From positions 22,320,001 to 22,384,000 of the forward strand of contig CM114271.1 in NCBI GenBank assembly GCA_050084515.1: a stretch of DNA of 64,000 nt, read 5' to 3'. The notes below the pieces were generated by a model. It ran no database searches. It was given only the letters and a program-made list of their open reading frames with translations, and was not told the origin of the DNA. Below are positions 49,799 to 60,764 of this stretch, one piece after another. The position numbers were made by a program, and so were the translations under genes. Positions within the stretch are counted from its first letter, which is position 1; each line of letters opens with the position of its first letter. This DNA comes from Blasia pusilla. Taxonomy: Eukaryota > Marchantiophyta > Marchantiopsida > Blasiales.

Positions 49799-52184
49799 TA
49801 GAGAATGTCTGTCAAGCATGGATAGGGGTGGAGCACGAGTTGTGCCCGACTTTTCTTTCCTTAATCCATACCATGTCAAGATACTCTTTGTAGATAGGCA
49901 CTGGTTCACTCGCTATTTAGTTTATCACTTTGGGGAGGCGTTCATGAACCAGGTCATTCAATCTCCAACTCCGGTGATCCTTCCTATCGTCATATATGGA
50001 AGGACATGGGATTGTACTTTGTATGTCCTTATATAGCAATCCATGGACGTCAATAGACCTGCTCAAGTAGGGTTTAATACTAGTTATGCTATCTTCCTCA
50101 TATACAAGCGTAAAATAGTTGATAGGGATTTTATAGTTATGAATTTTGGGGTCCGATGTTATGAAGAAGTGATCGCCTCGGCACTTCCATTTGTGATACC
50201 AGTCGTGAGAGAATGGAGAGTATATATAATAATTTTAAATTGAAAAAGGAGATCGTCTCAGAGAGTTCATCTTGGATCGAGCCACTCCCCGCCAGCCTAG
50301 AAGGCCTGCCCTTACTCGAAGAAAGACTCTCGACACGACACCGTAAAACAGAAACTCTTGTACATTACACTTCACGAGGAAGGAGTTTACACACAGGCTG
50401 ATTTTACTATACGATACCGGTCTCTGGGATAGTTTAACAATATGGAATTCCAATCATTGAGGTGGATTGCAACAACAAAAGGTGGCAGGAGATGTGGTGG
50501 GGAGCTTATTCTGTCCCCTTCTTCCTCTTACAGATTTAAGATCGAGACATCGAAGTCTCAAGACGGGTGATCTTCTTGTTGCTTATTGCGTCGATCAGCT
50601 TGCTGATCTCGCAAAGAGGGCCAGGAGACTTCCATTGCGTGGATGACCCCTAAACCCAACCCCTGAGCACGCCCGGGAGGAGGCAATTGCGGGCGCGGAG
50701 GGATTCTTCCTAAATCACGGATGTGCCTTTGTTGTCCGCGCCCGTTCTTTCCTTTCTCCAATTTTCCTTCTGCCCACTTCGTCCCTTCCTCGTCGGTTTT
50801 AGGGAAAGAAAAGAATTTAGGGAAGAAGAGTTAGGGGGAAGATTTATTTTCATTTTCTAAAAAATTAGAAATTGTAAATAATTGGGAAATAATTGGGAAA
50901 AAAAGGTTAAAAAGGAGAAATTTACATTTAAAAAAATTTTGTGAGGAAATTCATTAAAAAAACCCATGTTCGATAGGCCGAACCTGGCCCTAACCTAACA
51001 TTCCCAACCCTAGCCCTGATCCGAGCCCCGCCCCCGTGCATGCGCCGCCTTCGAATCCTAGGGTCGTTGGCTGATCACTCTCCCATCTAACGGCCAGGAA
51101 AAAGAGGCCGTTAGATGGTGCATCTGACGGCTCACGGTGAGCCGTGAGCAGTCACCCTACACCCTACACCCTTCCCCCTCCACCCTCCCCCCTCCACCCT
51201 TCCCCCTACCCAATCTCCCTAAACCCCTTCACTCCCACTCCCACCCCCACTCTCAGTCGCTCGCCCTTGCGAGCCCATCCGTCCACCCTCCTCTCCGATC
51301 GCCCGCTCTCTGAGTGCGCCCGCTCTCTGAGTGCGTCATACTGGCTTGAGCACGCCCCTCCTTCCGGCTCGTGCGCGCTCGAGCACTCCAGAACTCCGAC
51401 TCCTGTTTTTCGGCGGCTGCGCTCATTTTCGGCTCATTTTGAGCACTCCAAAACTCCGACTCCTCCCGGCTCGGCGCCCGAACTCCGACTTGCATGCTTG
51501 GGCTCATTTTCGGCTCATTTTTTGCTAGGCTCATTTTCGTTTAGGGTTTTCGTTGGGTACTATGCACCTTACCTTTCAGATGATGGAATTTGTCTGTCTT
51601 TCCCTAGGTTGCTAATTTACTCTCTTGCTAGCTCTCTCCGCCCTCCTCTCCGATCCCTCAGGCGCCCGCGCTCTGAGTGCGTTATACATGAGCGCTTGAG
51701 CGCGCCCCTCCGTCCGGCTCGTGCAGTCCCAGTCCCCCTCTCCCAGTCCGTGCTGGGCTTGTACACCTCGGTGCTTGAACATCTCCCGTGAGAATCGCCT
51801 TTCAAACTCAATCTGCACATTGAAGGTCAGTTTTGGTTTTGTGACAGTCAAGCTTATCCCCTTTCCGGTTCTGCTCTTCGGTGTTCTTGATTGACTTCTT
51901 TCCCTAACTCTCCGGCTCTCAGGTTATCTTGCTAGGCTCTCTTGCTACTTGTTCGACTCTGGGTATTTTTGACGGTCGAGCTCTCTTGCTAGTTGTTTGA
52001 CTCGGGTGCTTTTGACTGTCGGGCTCTCACAACCTTGCAGATCGGGTCTCGGGGATTTCTTCACGGTCGCGCTCTCACAACATTGCACATCGGGTCTCGG
52101 GGATTTAGTTTGGCTACTGTGCTTTTGATGGTCGGGCTCGTTTGATAGTACACTCTTTCGGCATAGCGCAGCCCGATTGGTAGG

Positions 52185-52227
52185 GTGCTAGGGATCGGTA
52201 GCCCGTTGGGCTACCAATCCCTAGCAC
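52185..52227. repeat. Strong hairpin, 20-bp arms with one mismatch
   Basis: The arm GTGCTAGGGATCGGTAGCCC (52185-52204) pairs with 52208-52227 across a loop of GTT, with a single C/A mismatch. It lies inside the Helitron. Confidence 0.8.
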
Positions 52228-53418
52228 TTCGGCTACAGTGTCTCTTTTGACAGCTAGGCTATTGGTCTCCGAAGCTATTTCTCTCCTATTACACATGTAC
52301 ACCTGGGACACGTAGGGGCAAAATGGGTGGAGTTAGTACTCAAGTTGAATACTGAAAGAGGGGTTGGCAGAGACATTCAAAAAACTTTTATGTCGCTTTC
52401 ATTTCAAAGTAAGCAGTACATGACTATTTGATTTACTCTACTCCTAATCGGCATGCTCAGTCATTCTCCTAGATCCCAAATTCAGATATGGATCTGAATA
52501 TTCACTACAACTTCTTTCCCCTTCTGCCCTTTACGTGGGGATTTCTTCGTGCACTGTGGAGTTACCGCGGACCTTCCCTTGGATGGTGAGCTTTGCTGAT
52601 TTTGGTTAGTGTGCGGGGTCATTCTCCGCTTCTTAGCACAGGCTCCCTCCTTGGTATGTTCCCTTTCTATGCCGGGCCTCCTTATGTGATAGGGAGGAGT
52701 CCCTTCCTCCTCTACAACATCTATTCCCTCTCCTCCAACTGGCTTCGGATCGTACCCTTTGTCGGAATCCGTAGAGAGGACTGCAACGGGCATGGAGTCC
52801 TTTATTGCATACTCAAATCCCGGAGCATGCATGGGGATGATCGGCTCTCCCCAAGTGGGACCATCACAGTGCAACTTGTTCCATTTTCTCAAGCGCATAC
52901 AGTCCCCATGACTTATTGGAGACCATTTTGTTCTCTCCAATGCTTCGAGATCTGGTGACTTTACACCGTAATGTTTTTTCGAGCTCGTTACCTTGGACAC
53001 ACTCTTTCCTCTCCCTTGTGTTGAATTTTTCGCTGTGATTCTTGTTGCCATCTCTAGGTAGTTTTTATTCTGCTCCTTTGCTGTTTCAGATGTTGCAGAT
53101 GTCGGAAGCTGCCCGAAATGTGAGGAGCTTTGGAGGTGATGGAGCGAACGTTGAATGTGTAGGAGCTCTCGAAAAGTCGTTAAAGTTGCTGCTGTAGGGG
53201 ACATCAAGAACGCGGGAGCTGATCTTGAGATCACATCAAGGTCCGCTTAATCGGGGCAAACCGAGCCTGCTATGTTCATCCGCAACTACACCGAGCTCAG
53301 TATTTTAGTTCATAGAGCTCAAAGCAATGTAGACTCGTAAAGCAGAGACATGTCTTACTCTATCTAGCAATAAATGAAGTTCAGCGAGTATGAATGATAG
53401 TGAATGAATGAGTTCACT

Positions 53419-53458
53419 TTACCTCAACAACTGTTCGTGAGAACAGTTGTTGAGGTAA
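53419..53458. repeat. Perfect hairpin, 18-bp arms with 4-base loop
   Basis: The arm TTACCTCAACAACTGTTC (53419-53436) is followed by GTGA and its exact reverse complement (53441-53458). It lies about 360 bp inside the 5' end of the Helitron. Confidence 0.85.
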
Positions 53459-53819
53459 GAGGGAATAAATAGGGTCAAGTAAATTACCCTCGCACTCACT
53501 ACTTGAGAAATAAGAAGCCAATCTCATCGGACGACGCTGGTTTGAAGGATCGAAACCGGAAAGGACAGAAAATGGACACAAAAGTTGCGGCCAAAAATGA
53601 AACCCTAAGTTAGTTGCACGTGCTAGGTACGCTTCAGACGCGCCAAAATTCCACGTTCTTTAGGAAAACTGTTACAGGAGGCTAGGGCGGCTATGAACAA
53701 AACCCTAAAACAGACTACGTTAGACGTAAGCACGGAACACCCTGGTTCGCTTGAAGTACCACGTGGCAGTTGGAGAGGTGTTTGCGCAGCGAGAAAGGAC
53801 TCTCCCATAATAGTATAGA

Positions 53820-56442
53820 TAATTTAAATTATTTTTTTAGAAAAATTGCATGGTGATAATCTCACGAAAGAAGAAATGTTCCTCTTTCGTGGGATTGCAT
53901 TTTTTTCCCATAACCCTAAACTACGGCCATGGGCGTAACTGTGGCAATGGATGTAGGCGTGCTGCTTTGAGAAGCCCTTACAGGGCTATTCAATGAATGT
54001 GTAAAATGTGACTCTCCGGAGGTCCCTCCTACATGATGAATCTCTAAGACCCTTTTTCATCCACGTCTGCATCCCTTGCATGCTAGCTTATTATTTGACT
54101 CCTCATTTCTTGTTCAAAGAAATTTAAGAAGCAGAAATGCCATTCGTGGAGTTGCATATGGCATCTACTACTAGGCAAAGTCCTCTCTCTATATGCCCAT
54201 TGGATGTTGTGTCAAATTATCTCATCTACAACTTTAGCTCCATCAAGAAGGGGAATACTCCTCCATACGGAAAAAAATGTTTTACCAAAAATGTTCCATA
54301 ACCAACTTTAAAGATAACATACATAGACCAAAGAAAATTAATTTTGTATAAATGATTTTATGTTTTTGTAACAACATCTCAAGCATCTCCTCTCGCCATC
54401 ATTGCAAATGCATTCCCTCGAGTTTTTATGGATGCATTGGGTAACTTAAGAGAGCATGTTTTCCCTTTGTTTTGGCTCATTTGGAGCTATATGGAATAAT
54501 TTATTATTTTTGGGTAAGTTTCTATTAGGAGTAGAGTTGAATTTCCACTTTGGATGGCGGCACTAAAACCCCTAAAGTAGGTCAAGAGCCAAGGAGATGA
54601 CCTATGAGCATAGGTTATCATGCAGAGAGTTTGGGAAAGAGAAGGGGGTATATCCAAGAAGAGAGAGTTTTGGAGCTCATTCTCTCTTTGATGAACCTTT
54701 TGACATGAGGCGGCGGGACTATGGTTCTCCTTACCTCTTGAGAGCTCTACAATGGGAGCTCGTTGGTGTCTTTCTGGTTATGCATATTGGGGATCATGTT
54801 TCCCATTCACCAGCTCATGGGAGTGCTCATGAGAGCAACAGCCGCTCGTATGTATTGCTTGTTGTTCAATTTTTGGAACAAGAAAGAGGCGCGCGGAAGC
54901 GTTGTCTGATTTTGGATAGAAATTGAGTATGGGGGTGGGGTTCTCCATATTGCTGGATTTCATTTACACATGTTCTTAGTTCTTTGTGGGAGAATTCAAC
55001 ACAAAAGCGTTGTCAATTTTTTCGTAGGAGTTGAGGCCGCAAGTTGCATGACAATCGCTTCCAATTTTAGATGGAAGGTTGGATGAAGGATCTGATTTAA
55101 CAATGTCGTAGATCAAGAAGTTAGAAATGATGTCAAAAAAATGGTGCACAATTTTGATTTCTAAGGATGAAGTTTTGACCATTTCTATGGGGTTATCATA
55201 GGCACCATGTGAGAACAATTTTGAATTTGGGTATAACTCTCTTGGATGAGTGTAGAAAAGTAAAAATTTATTATTTTTAGTGGGTATCCAAGGTAAACTT
55301 GTTATTTGGAGGAAATTAAGTGAAAATTTTATTTAGTGGGTGTTGACCCAAGATTTGTGGGGTTTAGTAGATAGGATTGCACACGGACAAAGTCCGTATT
55401 TGTGCAAGATCGGATATCCGCGGCCCGCACAAGGGTTGTAGCCCGCACGGAGCCTGCACAAAGTACGCAACTAGGCCTGAACGGCTTTGCACAAGCTCAT
55501 GCATGGATCCTGTGCGGTTTAGCCATGGGCCTTGTGTGGGCCTAGCTGTAGGCCTGCCGTGTCAGATGCAAGCTACACGCAGGCCACAACCTGGGTTGCC
55601 CAAGACTACGGAACGTGCTTAGGGTGGGCTCAGAAGCCGGGCGCAGATAGCCAAGCGGCATGTCTGGACTTGTCCATTTCTGTGCAACCTTCTTAGTGGA
55701 GTATGAACCAAATTTGAGATAATTTTAGTGAGTTCACATTTTTTAAGGGATGAGTGAGGTGGAAAAAAACAAAAGATATTGACTTTTGAATAAGGTTAAA
55801 ATAGAGTCATTTTCACCCATGTGTGACATGATATAATTACCATTGACCATTACCAAACATCTACCATTCAATCTACGTCGTTTCTTTATTGATCGTCAAC
55901 TATTGCTTGTCGCTCCTAGGTTGTTGTCGACGATTTATGTTGTTATTATTCGATGACCACTTTGATCATTTTCAGCACCGGTTGTCAACATGAGTATCAA
56001 TGACCAAGCACAAGGGTGAGTATTGACCACCTTACTTTTTGTCGTCGACACAAGCTAAGTCCCATGCAGCCGTCTCAACATCCGTTGTTGTGCACCTAAT
56101 AATTGAGGGCTATCTGCTCAACAATGGCATGTAACCTTTGGATTGAAGGGATCTGAGTTTTCTTCCTACTTTTCTATTCCTTGTATCATTGAGGAGTAGA
56201 GTTTTTATCTTGATAAAGGAGGGGATGCCAATGATTTTTGCATCAACCCATTGAGTTTTGTGGCGTTGATAGTTGTTCTGCGTTGCCAATGTCACACCGT
56301 ATTGTTTTACCTACAATGGACATCGAGGAGGTTTAATTTAGCATTGTCAATATTGGGGGAGTATGACTTGTTGACTGGAGGAGTTTGTCTTCACAATTGA
56401 GTTAGGGTCAAGGTTTGTAGTTGTTGTGGAGCGATACCAACA
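53820..56442. other. Gene-poor stretch with a GC-rich GCACA-type patch
   Basis: Mostly AT-rich and without credible genes. Between about 55375 and 55680 the composition changes abruptly to GC-rich sequence crowded with GCACA, TGTGC and GGCCT words (frame 55377-55622), a degenerate repeat of unknown origin. A forward frame at 54597-54926 is open but unrecognised. Confidence 0.35.
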
Positions 56443-57189
56443 TTGTTCTCAGATGAGGGAGAGGGTGTAGCGAAGGAGTTTGTTAGTGCATCATCGCATA
56501 TGTTGAGTTGTCCTACCGTTTGGGCATGTGAGATAGACAATTGGGATAGAGGAACGCATAGGTTTTCGAGGGTTTTGGGTACTATAGAGTTGTATCGAGA
56601 GTTGTACGACTTCATTACAGAGTTTATGAGTTGGCGTGACTTATAGAGGGCCATGAACTCTAGAGAGTTCAAACCTTTCGCAACATGGAACGGGATATTC
56701 CAACACCTAAAGGAAGAACCCATAGAGGATAACCATGAGTTTTTCCATAGGTACATGTTCAAGATTGAGGCATAGAGACTCTACTATGATCCATATTACG
56801 TGTCATGGAGTGAGCCATTTCAAGATAAGGAGGAAGACCTATGGGAGGCTACTTCCTCTGCCACTAGTAAGAGTCAAGGAGGGGTGAGTCAAACTGGGGC
56901 ACTTGCATCGTCTAGTTGGGTTTATCCTAGGTTCAACCCTATGGTTGAGTTCTTTGCGGAGTTATAGAGGAACTACAACGTGGTATGGATTGAGAATTTG
57001 CGGAGCATCCACGACTTCCATATGCACATAGGGGAGATTTTGGGGGAGGCATTTACTCGCATGCGTTGTCTGATTAGTGTTACGCGTGACAACAACCATG
57101 ATCGTCTGCACCACCAGTGCAGCGACATGGATTTTGAGAGAGGAGTGTGGTATCACAAGCTCAAGAAGGTTATTGTGAGCATGTGCTAG
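56443..57189 (+). pseudogene. Retrotransposon gag-like relic (copy 2)
   Basis: A single forward frame of 249 codons interrupted only by three in-frame TAG codons, with a fourth TAG at its end. It encodes LYRELYDFITEFMSWRDL, FKPFATWNGIFQHLKE, HEFFHRYMFKIEA and FNPMVEFFAEL, and matches the gag-like relic at 19.47-20.28 kb in the same order. It is on the opposite strand from the polyprotein that starts 90 bp further on, so it is either a separate element or an inverted piece of the same family. Confidence 0.6.
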
Positions 57190-57279
57190 AGCAACCCATG
57201 CCATCATCCACAACTGGAGTCATCACCTGTGACTGACCTACCATAGTCAACCAACAAAGATAAGCATATGCATGCCAAC

Positions 57280-58785
57280 CACGCACCATTTCCTTATCAC
57301 TCTCTCCGTGCCATCGAGCTCCTATGTCGTCTCTCTAACTCGCACATGGGTTACATCTCAACCCATCCGCATCTTGGTTCAACCGACCTGGCCTATGAAC
57401 CACCTCAAACTCATACTCTTGTAGTAATAGAGCCCATTGGCAAGCTTTCCCGTACGCTTGTTGGACTCCATCAACCACCTCAACGGCTGATGATCAGTGA
57501 TAAGTGTGAAAGGGTTGCCGAATAAATAGCACCTGAAATATACCACTGCCCACACTGCAGCCAAGCACTCTCCCTCACAAGAGTTGTACTTTGCCTCTGC
57601 AATGTTGTTCGATCGGCTCGCGTAAGCCACAAAAAAATCCTTTTCCTCATCATCTCTCTGAGTAAGCACTGCTCCTAGACCCAACATGCTCCAATCCGTA
57701 TGTAACTAGAATGGGCGACCCCTAACCGGTCTCTGTAAAATGGGTGAGTACGTCAACCTGTCCTTGAGCTCCTGAAATGCTTGCTCTTGATAATCTCCCC
57801 ATAACCAAACCTGATCAAGTCTCGTCAACAAGGTCAAAGACTTTGCCATCGCACTAAAACCCTTGACATACCATTGATAGAAGTCTTCCAGTCCAAGAAA
57901 CGCTCGGACTCGACTCACATATGTAGGGCGTGGAATCTACGCAATAGCCTCCATCTTCGTCTGCTAAACGCCTAACCCTCTCGGGTATATGGTGTGTCCC
58001 AAGTACTTAATCTGCTCTTGAAAGAATATGCACTTGGTTGGATGTAACTTTAGTCCATGTAACTGCAATCGCCGAAACACCTCCCCCAGGTGTCGCTCAT
58101 GCTCCTCAACCGTGGAACTGAAGATAAGAATATCATCTATGTAACATGGTACAAAATCCAAGCTAGCCATAATCATATCCATCACTCGCTAAAACTGTGC
58201 AGGCGCGTTCTTCAACCCAAATGGTAAGAACTGCCACTGATACAAGCAATCTCTCTCGAAGTGATCTATCCCCTAGAATGCTCTCTTCTCCCTCTCCTCC
58301 AACCTGATAGGAAGCTGATGATAGCCAGCACGGAGATCTAAAGTACTGAAGATCTTTGCATGCCCTAGGGCATCAAAGATCTCCTCAGGAGTAGGCATGG
58401 CGTACCGATCTGACCTCATTTGTCGGTTGATAGGACGGTAATCTCCACACATCCGCCTATCCGTCCAATTGCCATACATATCCTTCTTCGCAGACATGAC
58501 TGTGGCAAATGCATACTCCCCATGTGATAACTCCACAAGTCCTGCCTCCAACAAGTCCTGACTCCTGCTCTCAATCAAGGCTCGCTCCATATCAGAATAC
58601 TTGTAGGGTCGATGAAAGATCGGCGTATCACTAGCCAACTCAATCCATTTCTCGTGACCCTTTAGCGTACCCAAGTCTCTCATATTGAAGGAAAAACAAC
58701 TCACATGCCTTCTCAAAAACCTATGAACTCGCCGTCGCTCTCCTCCTATCAACTTGAGAGCTATCACGGGCTCCCAAGTCTCCAT
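57280..58785 (-). pseudogene. Reverse transcriptase and RNase H of the gypsy element
   Basis: The reverse transcriptase begins with the gypsy-type approach to the fingers domain (HRPYKYSDMERALIESRSQDLLEAG-like, split here at position 58.6 kb), followed by SAKKDMYGNWTDRRMCGDYR and FSTLDLRAGYHQLPI, then, after TAG stops at 58273 and 58189, the catalytic YIDD box at 58132-58143 and HPTKCIFFQEQIKYLGHTI. RNase H shows LHTDWS after a TAG at 57706, VAYASRSNNIAEAKYNSCEG, ECLAAVWAV and LITDHQPLRWLM. A one-base frameshift near 57.44 kb precedes the end. No integrase domain is seen. The element is Ty3/gypsy by the RT and RH motifs, and is inactive in this copy. Confidence 0.85.
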
Positions 58786-59049
58786 CGTGACCTCACTCAG
58801 AGAGGACGCAACCTCTGGCTTTGGTTGCTATGTAGCAATCCTAGCCACCTCCGCAACAGCCATTCCACTTTGACCTCCTACACCATGCTCCACATCCAAA
58901 AAATGAACATGCGCTACTCTAGCCCCCTTTGCACTCTCTGCTCGAACAATGTCCCAGGAAGTCCATGGGTGCCTATCTCTCCTCGTCCCGCCCCCAACCA
59001 ATGCTTGTATAGACCCTGTAGGAAATGGTCCAACTTGTGGACGTGACGA

Positions 59050-60637
59050 CATGGATGACATTTGCATCCCTCTTTGCTCTGCCATACCTAGGCTGACTAT
59101 CCATGTGAGACAGTTGAGGTCCATTGCCTACCCCAACACCTGTCTCCGAGATGCCTCAGTCATACCTGGCACCGCCGTAGTACCTGTAGCAAACCCCATG
59201 GTGCTCTTGCACTCATCTACTGTAGGCTCCTCCAATGCTCCGATCACCTCATCCCAAATCATGCCTAGCCCTCCTTGATGAAAGGCATGGGATTCTGGGA
59301 AGCTCACCAACGTAGGTAAGGCTGCCCTCAACTCCCCCATCCTATTGGCCATGCCAATGGTGGTCTATCATCACGCGTCATCACTTGAGATCGACGCCCT
59401 GAGCCCAAAATAGCATCCACTGTGAGATGTGGTGCTCTTGGACTCCATCGTATGCTCGACTTAGTACCTTTGATGGTATCAAGTTCATCCACCATAGTCG
59501 TGGACGATGGGCATATGATCCAACTCTCGCTGCATCTAGCAACACAGCAAGTTCCAACCAGGATCCCACCTGATGCAAACTTGTCATCACACGTGCACGA
59601 GTGTCTCCCAACAACGGCACGTTCTCCAAAATATACGCCGAAGAACATGTCTGACTCTCTTGCAAGTGTCGTACTACTTGCAGCATCTCCAAAAATATCC
59701 TTGACCTCGGATCCTGCAATCCAAATCCTCGGCCCGTTGATGAATGACCCTGACATGGCCATCCAGAAATCACCAAATGAATGGTGCCAACTCTATCCAG
59801 ATCCTACGCCCCCACCAAAGAGATGTCGGCGGGTAGTGTATGCTAATATCCCCGTAGTGCAAATACCAGCAACAACTCATGATACCTCTGGACCAATCTC
59901 GCTACGTGACGTAATGATACTCGCCGTACGGTCTCGTTACGTCTCTCCACATAAAGGTACTGTTGCACCCGTCTGCCCGCCTGAAATATAGCAGCCAATC
60001 CGGTGCTAATCCCTCTGAAGAGATCTAATACCCTAACACCCTCCTCTGAACACTGCCACACAATGGGTGTGGTATCAAGTGGGGTCAGTGTCTCCACTCC
60101 AAGGGCCCGCTTGCCACCTGACTCTCGCTGCTCCGGGATAAAGGCATGACTCCATGTCTGCCTCATAAGGTCGTCGGCACTTCTCTGTAGCTCTCGAGTC
60201 GTATCCCATAATGGTGAAGAGGTCTTGCCAAAATGGGAAGAGACACCCGCCATGGCCTGTCTCTCCGTGGGACTATCCGCTACTGGGACATCCTCAACAT
60301 GTGCATTCCCCTCCAACAATTCTTCTGGCCAGCTAACACTACCTATGAAAGTTGCCAACATGGTCACAGACTCGCCTCGTGATCGACCACCTCGTCCCGC
60401 AAACTGCACGGGTAACTGACTCATCCGCCCATCACCTGACCGCCACCCTGTCTGATAAGAAACGGTCTTCTCCCATAAGTCAAGGATGAATCCTAAGGGA
60501 TATAACACTGTACTCCCAACCAACACATCGTACGACTCAGCTGGTGTCGTAAATCTGAGAAATTCCAAACTCACTCGTTGGTCCCTCATTTTTATGGTTG
60601 CAAACCATCCGACAGTCCATGGTTCCTTGGTTCGCAA
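59050..60637 (-). pseudogene. Protease-like segment fused to a C5 cytosine-DNA methyltransferase
   Basis: The first part contains SYDVLVGSTVLYPLGFILD, like the C-terminal half of a retroviral-type protease; its catalytic Asp is not visible. A linker of about 130 aa follows. The methyltransferase has motif I VLDLFRGISTGL (from about 60031), motif IV GWPCQGHS with the catalytic Cys codon at about 59753-59755, motif VI ILENVPLLGD (about 59626), motif VIII HRPRLWW (about 59506), a conserved target-recognition end (RDDRPP, IWDEVIGALEEPTVDE, MGFATGTTAVPG) and motif X RRQVLG with AMDLN after a TAG (about 59140-59115). This would transfer a methyl group to C5 of cytosine in DNA. The order is canonical, unlike the permuted plant DRM enzymes, and looks nearer DNMT3-type enzymes. 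TAG stops at 59843, 59804 and 59128 and a frameshift near 59.34 kb inactivate this copy. C5 methyltransferases in retrotransposons have been described from charophytes and dinoflagellates. Confidence 0.8.
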
Positions 60638-60660
60638 TCCGTTGGAAATCGATGGGTTGC
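60634..60660. repeat. Isolated copy of the 27-bp palindrome at the element junction
   Basis: GCAATCCGTTGG, three bases, then CGATGGGTTGC-type right arm: the same length and consensus as the array at 61.64-62.24 kb but 1 kb away. It lies exactly where the gypsy frame begins and the methyltransferase-like gene has ended. Confidence 0.6.
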
Positions 60661-60764
60661 AAAATAAACAGCATCAAGATAGATCAACACAATCGACAAG
60701 AAAAAAAAAATTCAGAAAAAGTTTACAAAAACCATCATGGTTCAAAAACTTCTTGTCTTTTATT

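Larger units (their letters stand above)
44600..50790 (+). mobile_element. LTR-retrotransposon fragment nested in the Helitron
   Basis: Forward-strand gag-like sequence at 44.69-46.4 kb is followed by a coiled-coil-like frame (46872-47288), a polypurine tract (GGGAGGGGG, 47762-47770) and an LTR start (TGTGATACCC, 47773). No protease, reverse transcriptase or integrase is recognisable and no 5' LTR is seen, so it is a non-autonomous or internally deleted element. A segment of about 45 bp at 44508-44552 recurs at about 50802-50846 on either side of the insert. The region at 50.5-50.75 kb is GC-rich and may be a captured fragment. Boundaries are approximate. Confidence 0.5.
37957..53819 (-). mobile_element. 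Large Helitron with nested retrotransposon fragment
   Basis: On the minus strand the element begins TCTATACTATTATGGGAGAG at 53819 and ends at 37957 with a hairpin (CGTGC, GAT-type loop, GCACG) followed by CACCTTACTAG and T. Flanks are A and T, as for Helitrons. The Rep-helicase relic (38055-44070) lies near the 3' end, the normal arrangement. The 5' 3 kb (50.8-53.8 kb) is related to the small non-autonomous Helitron at 1812-4485, supporting that both ends belong to one family. An LTR-retrotransposon fragment occupies about 44.6-50.8 kb. The total of 15.9 kb is inferred from pairing the two termini; if there was an unseen intermediate 5' end, two elements would be present. Confidence 0.6.
50800..53819 (-). 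other. 5' part of the large Helitron, non-coding
   Basis: It shares with 2.2-2.7 kb the phrase GCCGAACCT / GCCCGAACCTATCCC and a following GC-rich, CTC-rich segment. Internal duplications include 51283-51370 against 51634-51720 (TCCTCTCCGATC... CTCTGAGTGCG) and a tandem CATCGGGTCTCGGGGATT at 52.04-52.1 kb. A minus-strand frame at 52482-53234 (250 aa, with KGKEVVVNIQIHI at its end and no recognised domain) is the only long one and might be a captured gene fragment; I do not recognise it. Confidence 0.4.
57280..60660 (-). mobile_element. Ty3/gypsy retrotransposon relic carrying a C5-DNA methyltransferase
   Basis: The minus strand reads: protease-like C-terminal part (about 60.63-60.4 kb), linker, C5 cytosine methyltransferase (about 60.04-59.05 kb), reverse transcriptase (about 58.79-57.96 kb) and RNase H (about 57.7-57.35 kb). 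No integrase follows before the opposite-strand gag relic, and LTRs were not found, so the ends are approximate. Nine in-frame stops between 59.85 and 57.70 kb are all TAG (59843, 59804, 59128, 58828, 58273, 58189, 57964, 57937, 57706); frameshifts near 59.34 and 57.44 kb add to the damage. The right-hand limit coincides with a copy of the 27-bp palindrome at 60634-60660. Confidence 0.75.

Noticed and set aside
51040-51060. Possible tRNA T-arm (TTCGAATCC)
   Set aside because: No acceptor stem, D-arm or anticodon arm can be folded around it.
51144-51791. Forward frame of 215 codons rich in Pro and Ser
   Set aside because: It covers low-complexity CT-rich and duplicated sequence in the Helitron; no domain is visible.
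59050-60637. Interpretation as a host DRM methyltransferase
   Set aside because: Plant DRM enzymes have permuted motif order; here the order is canonical and the domain is continuous with retrotransposon pol sequence.
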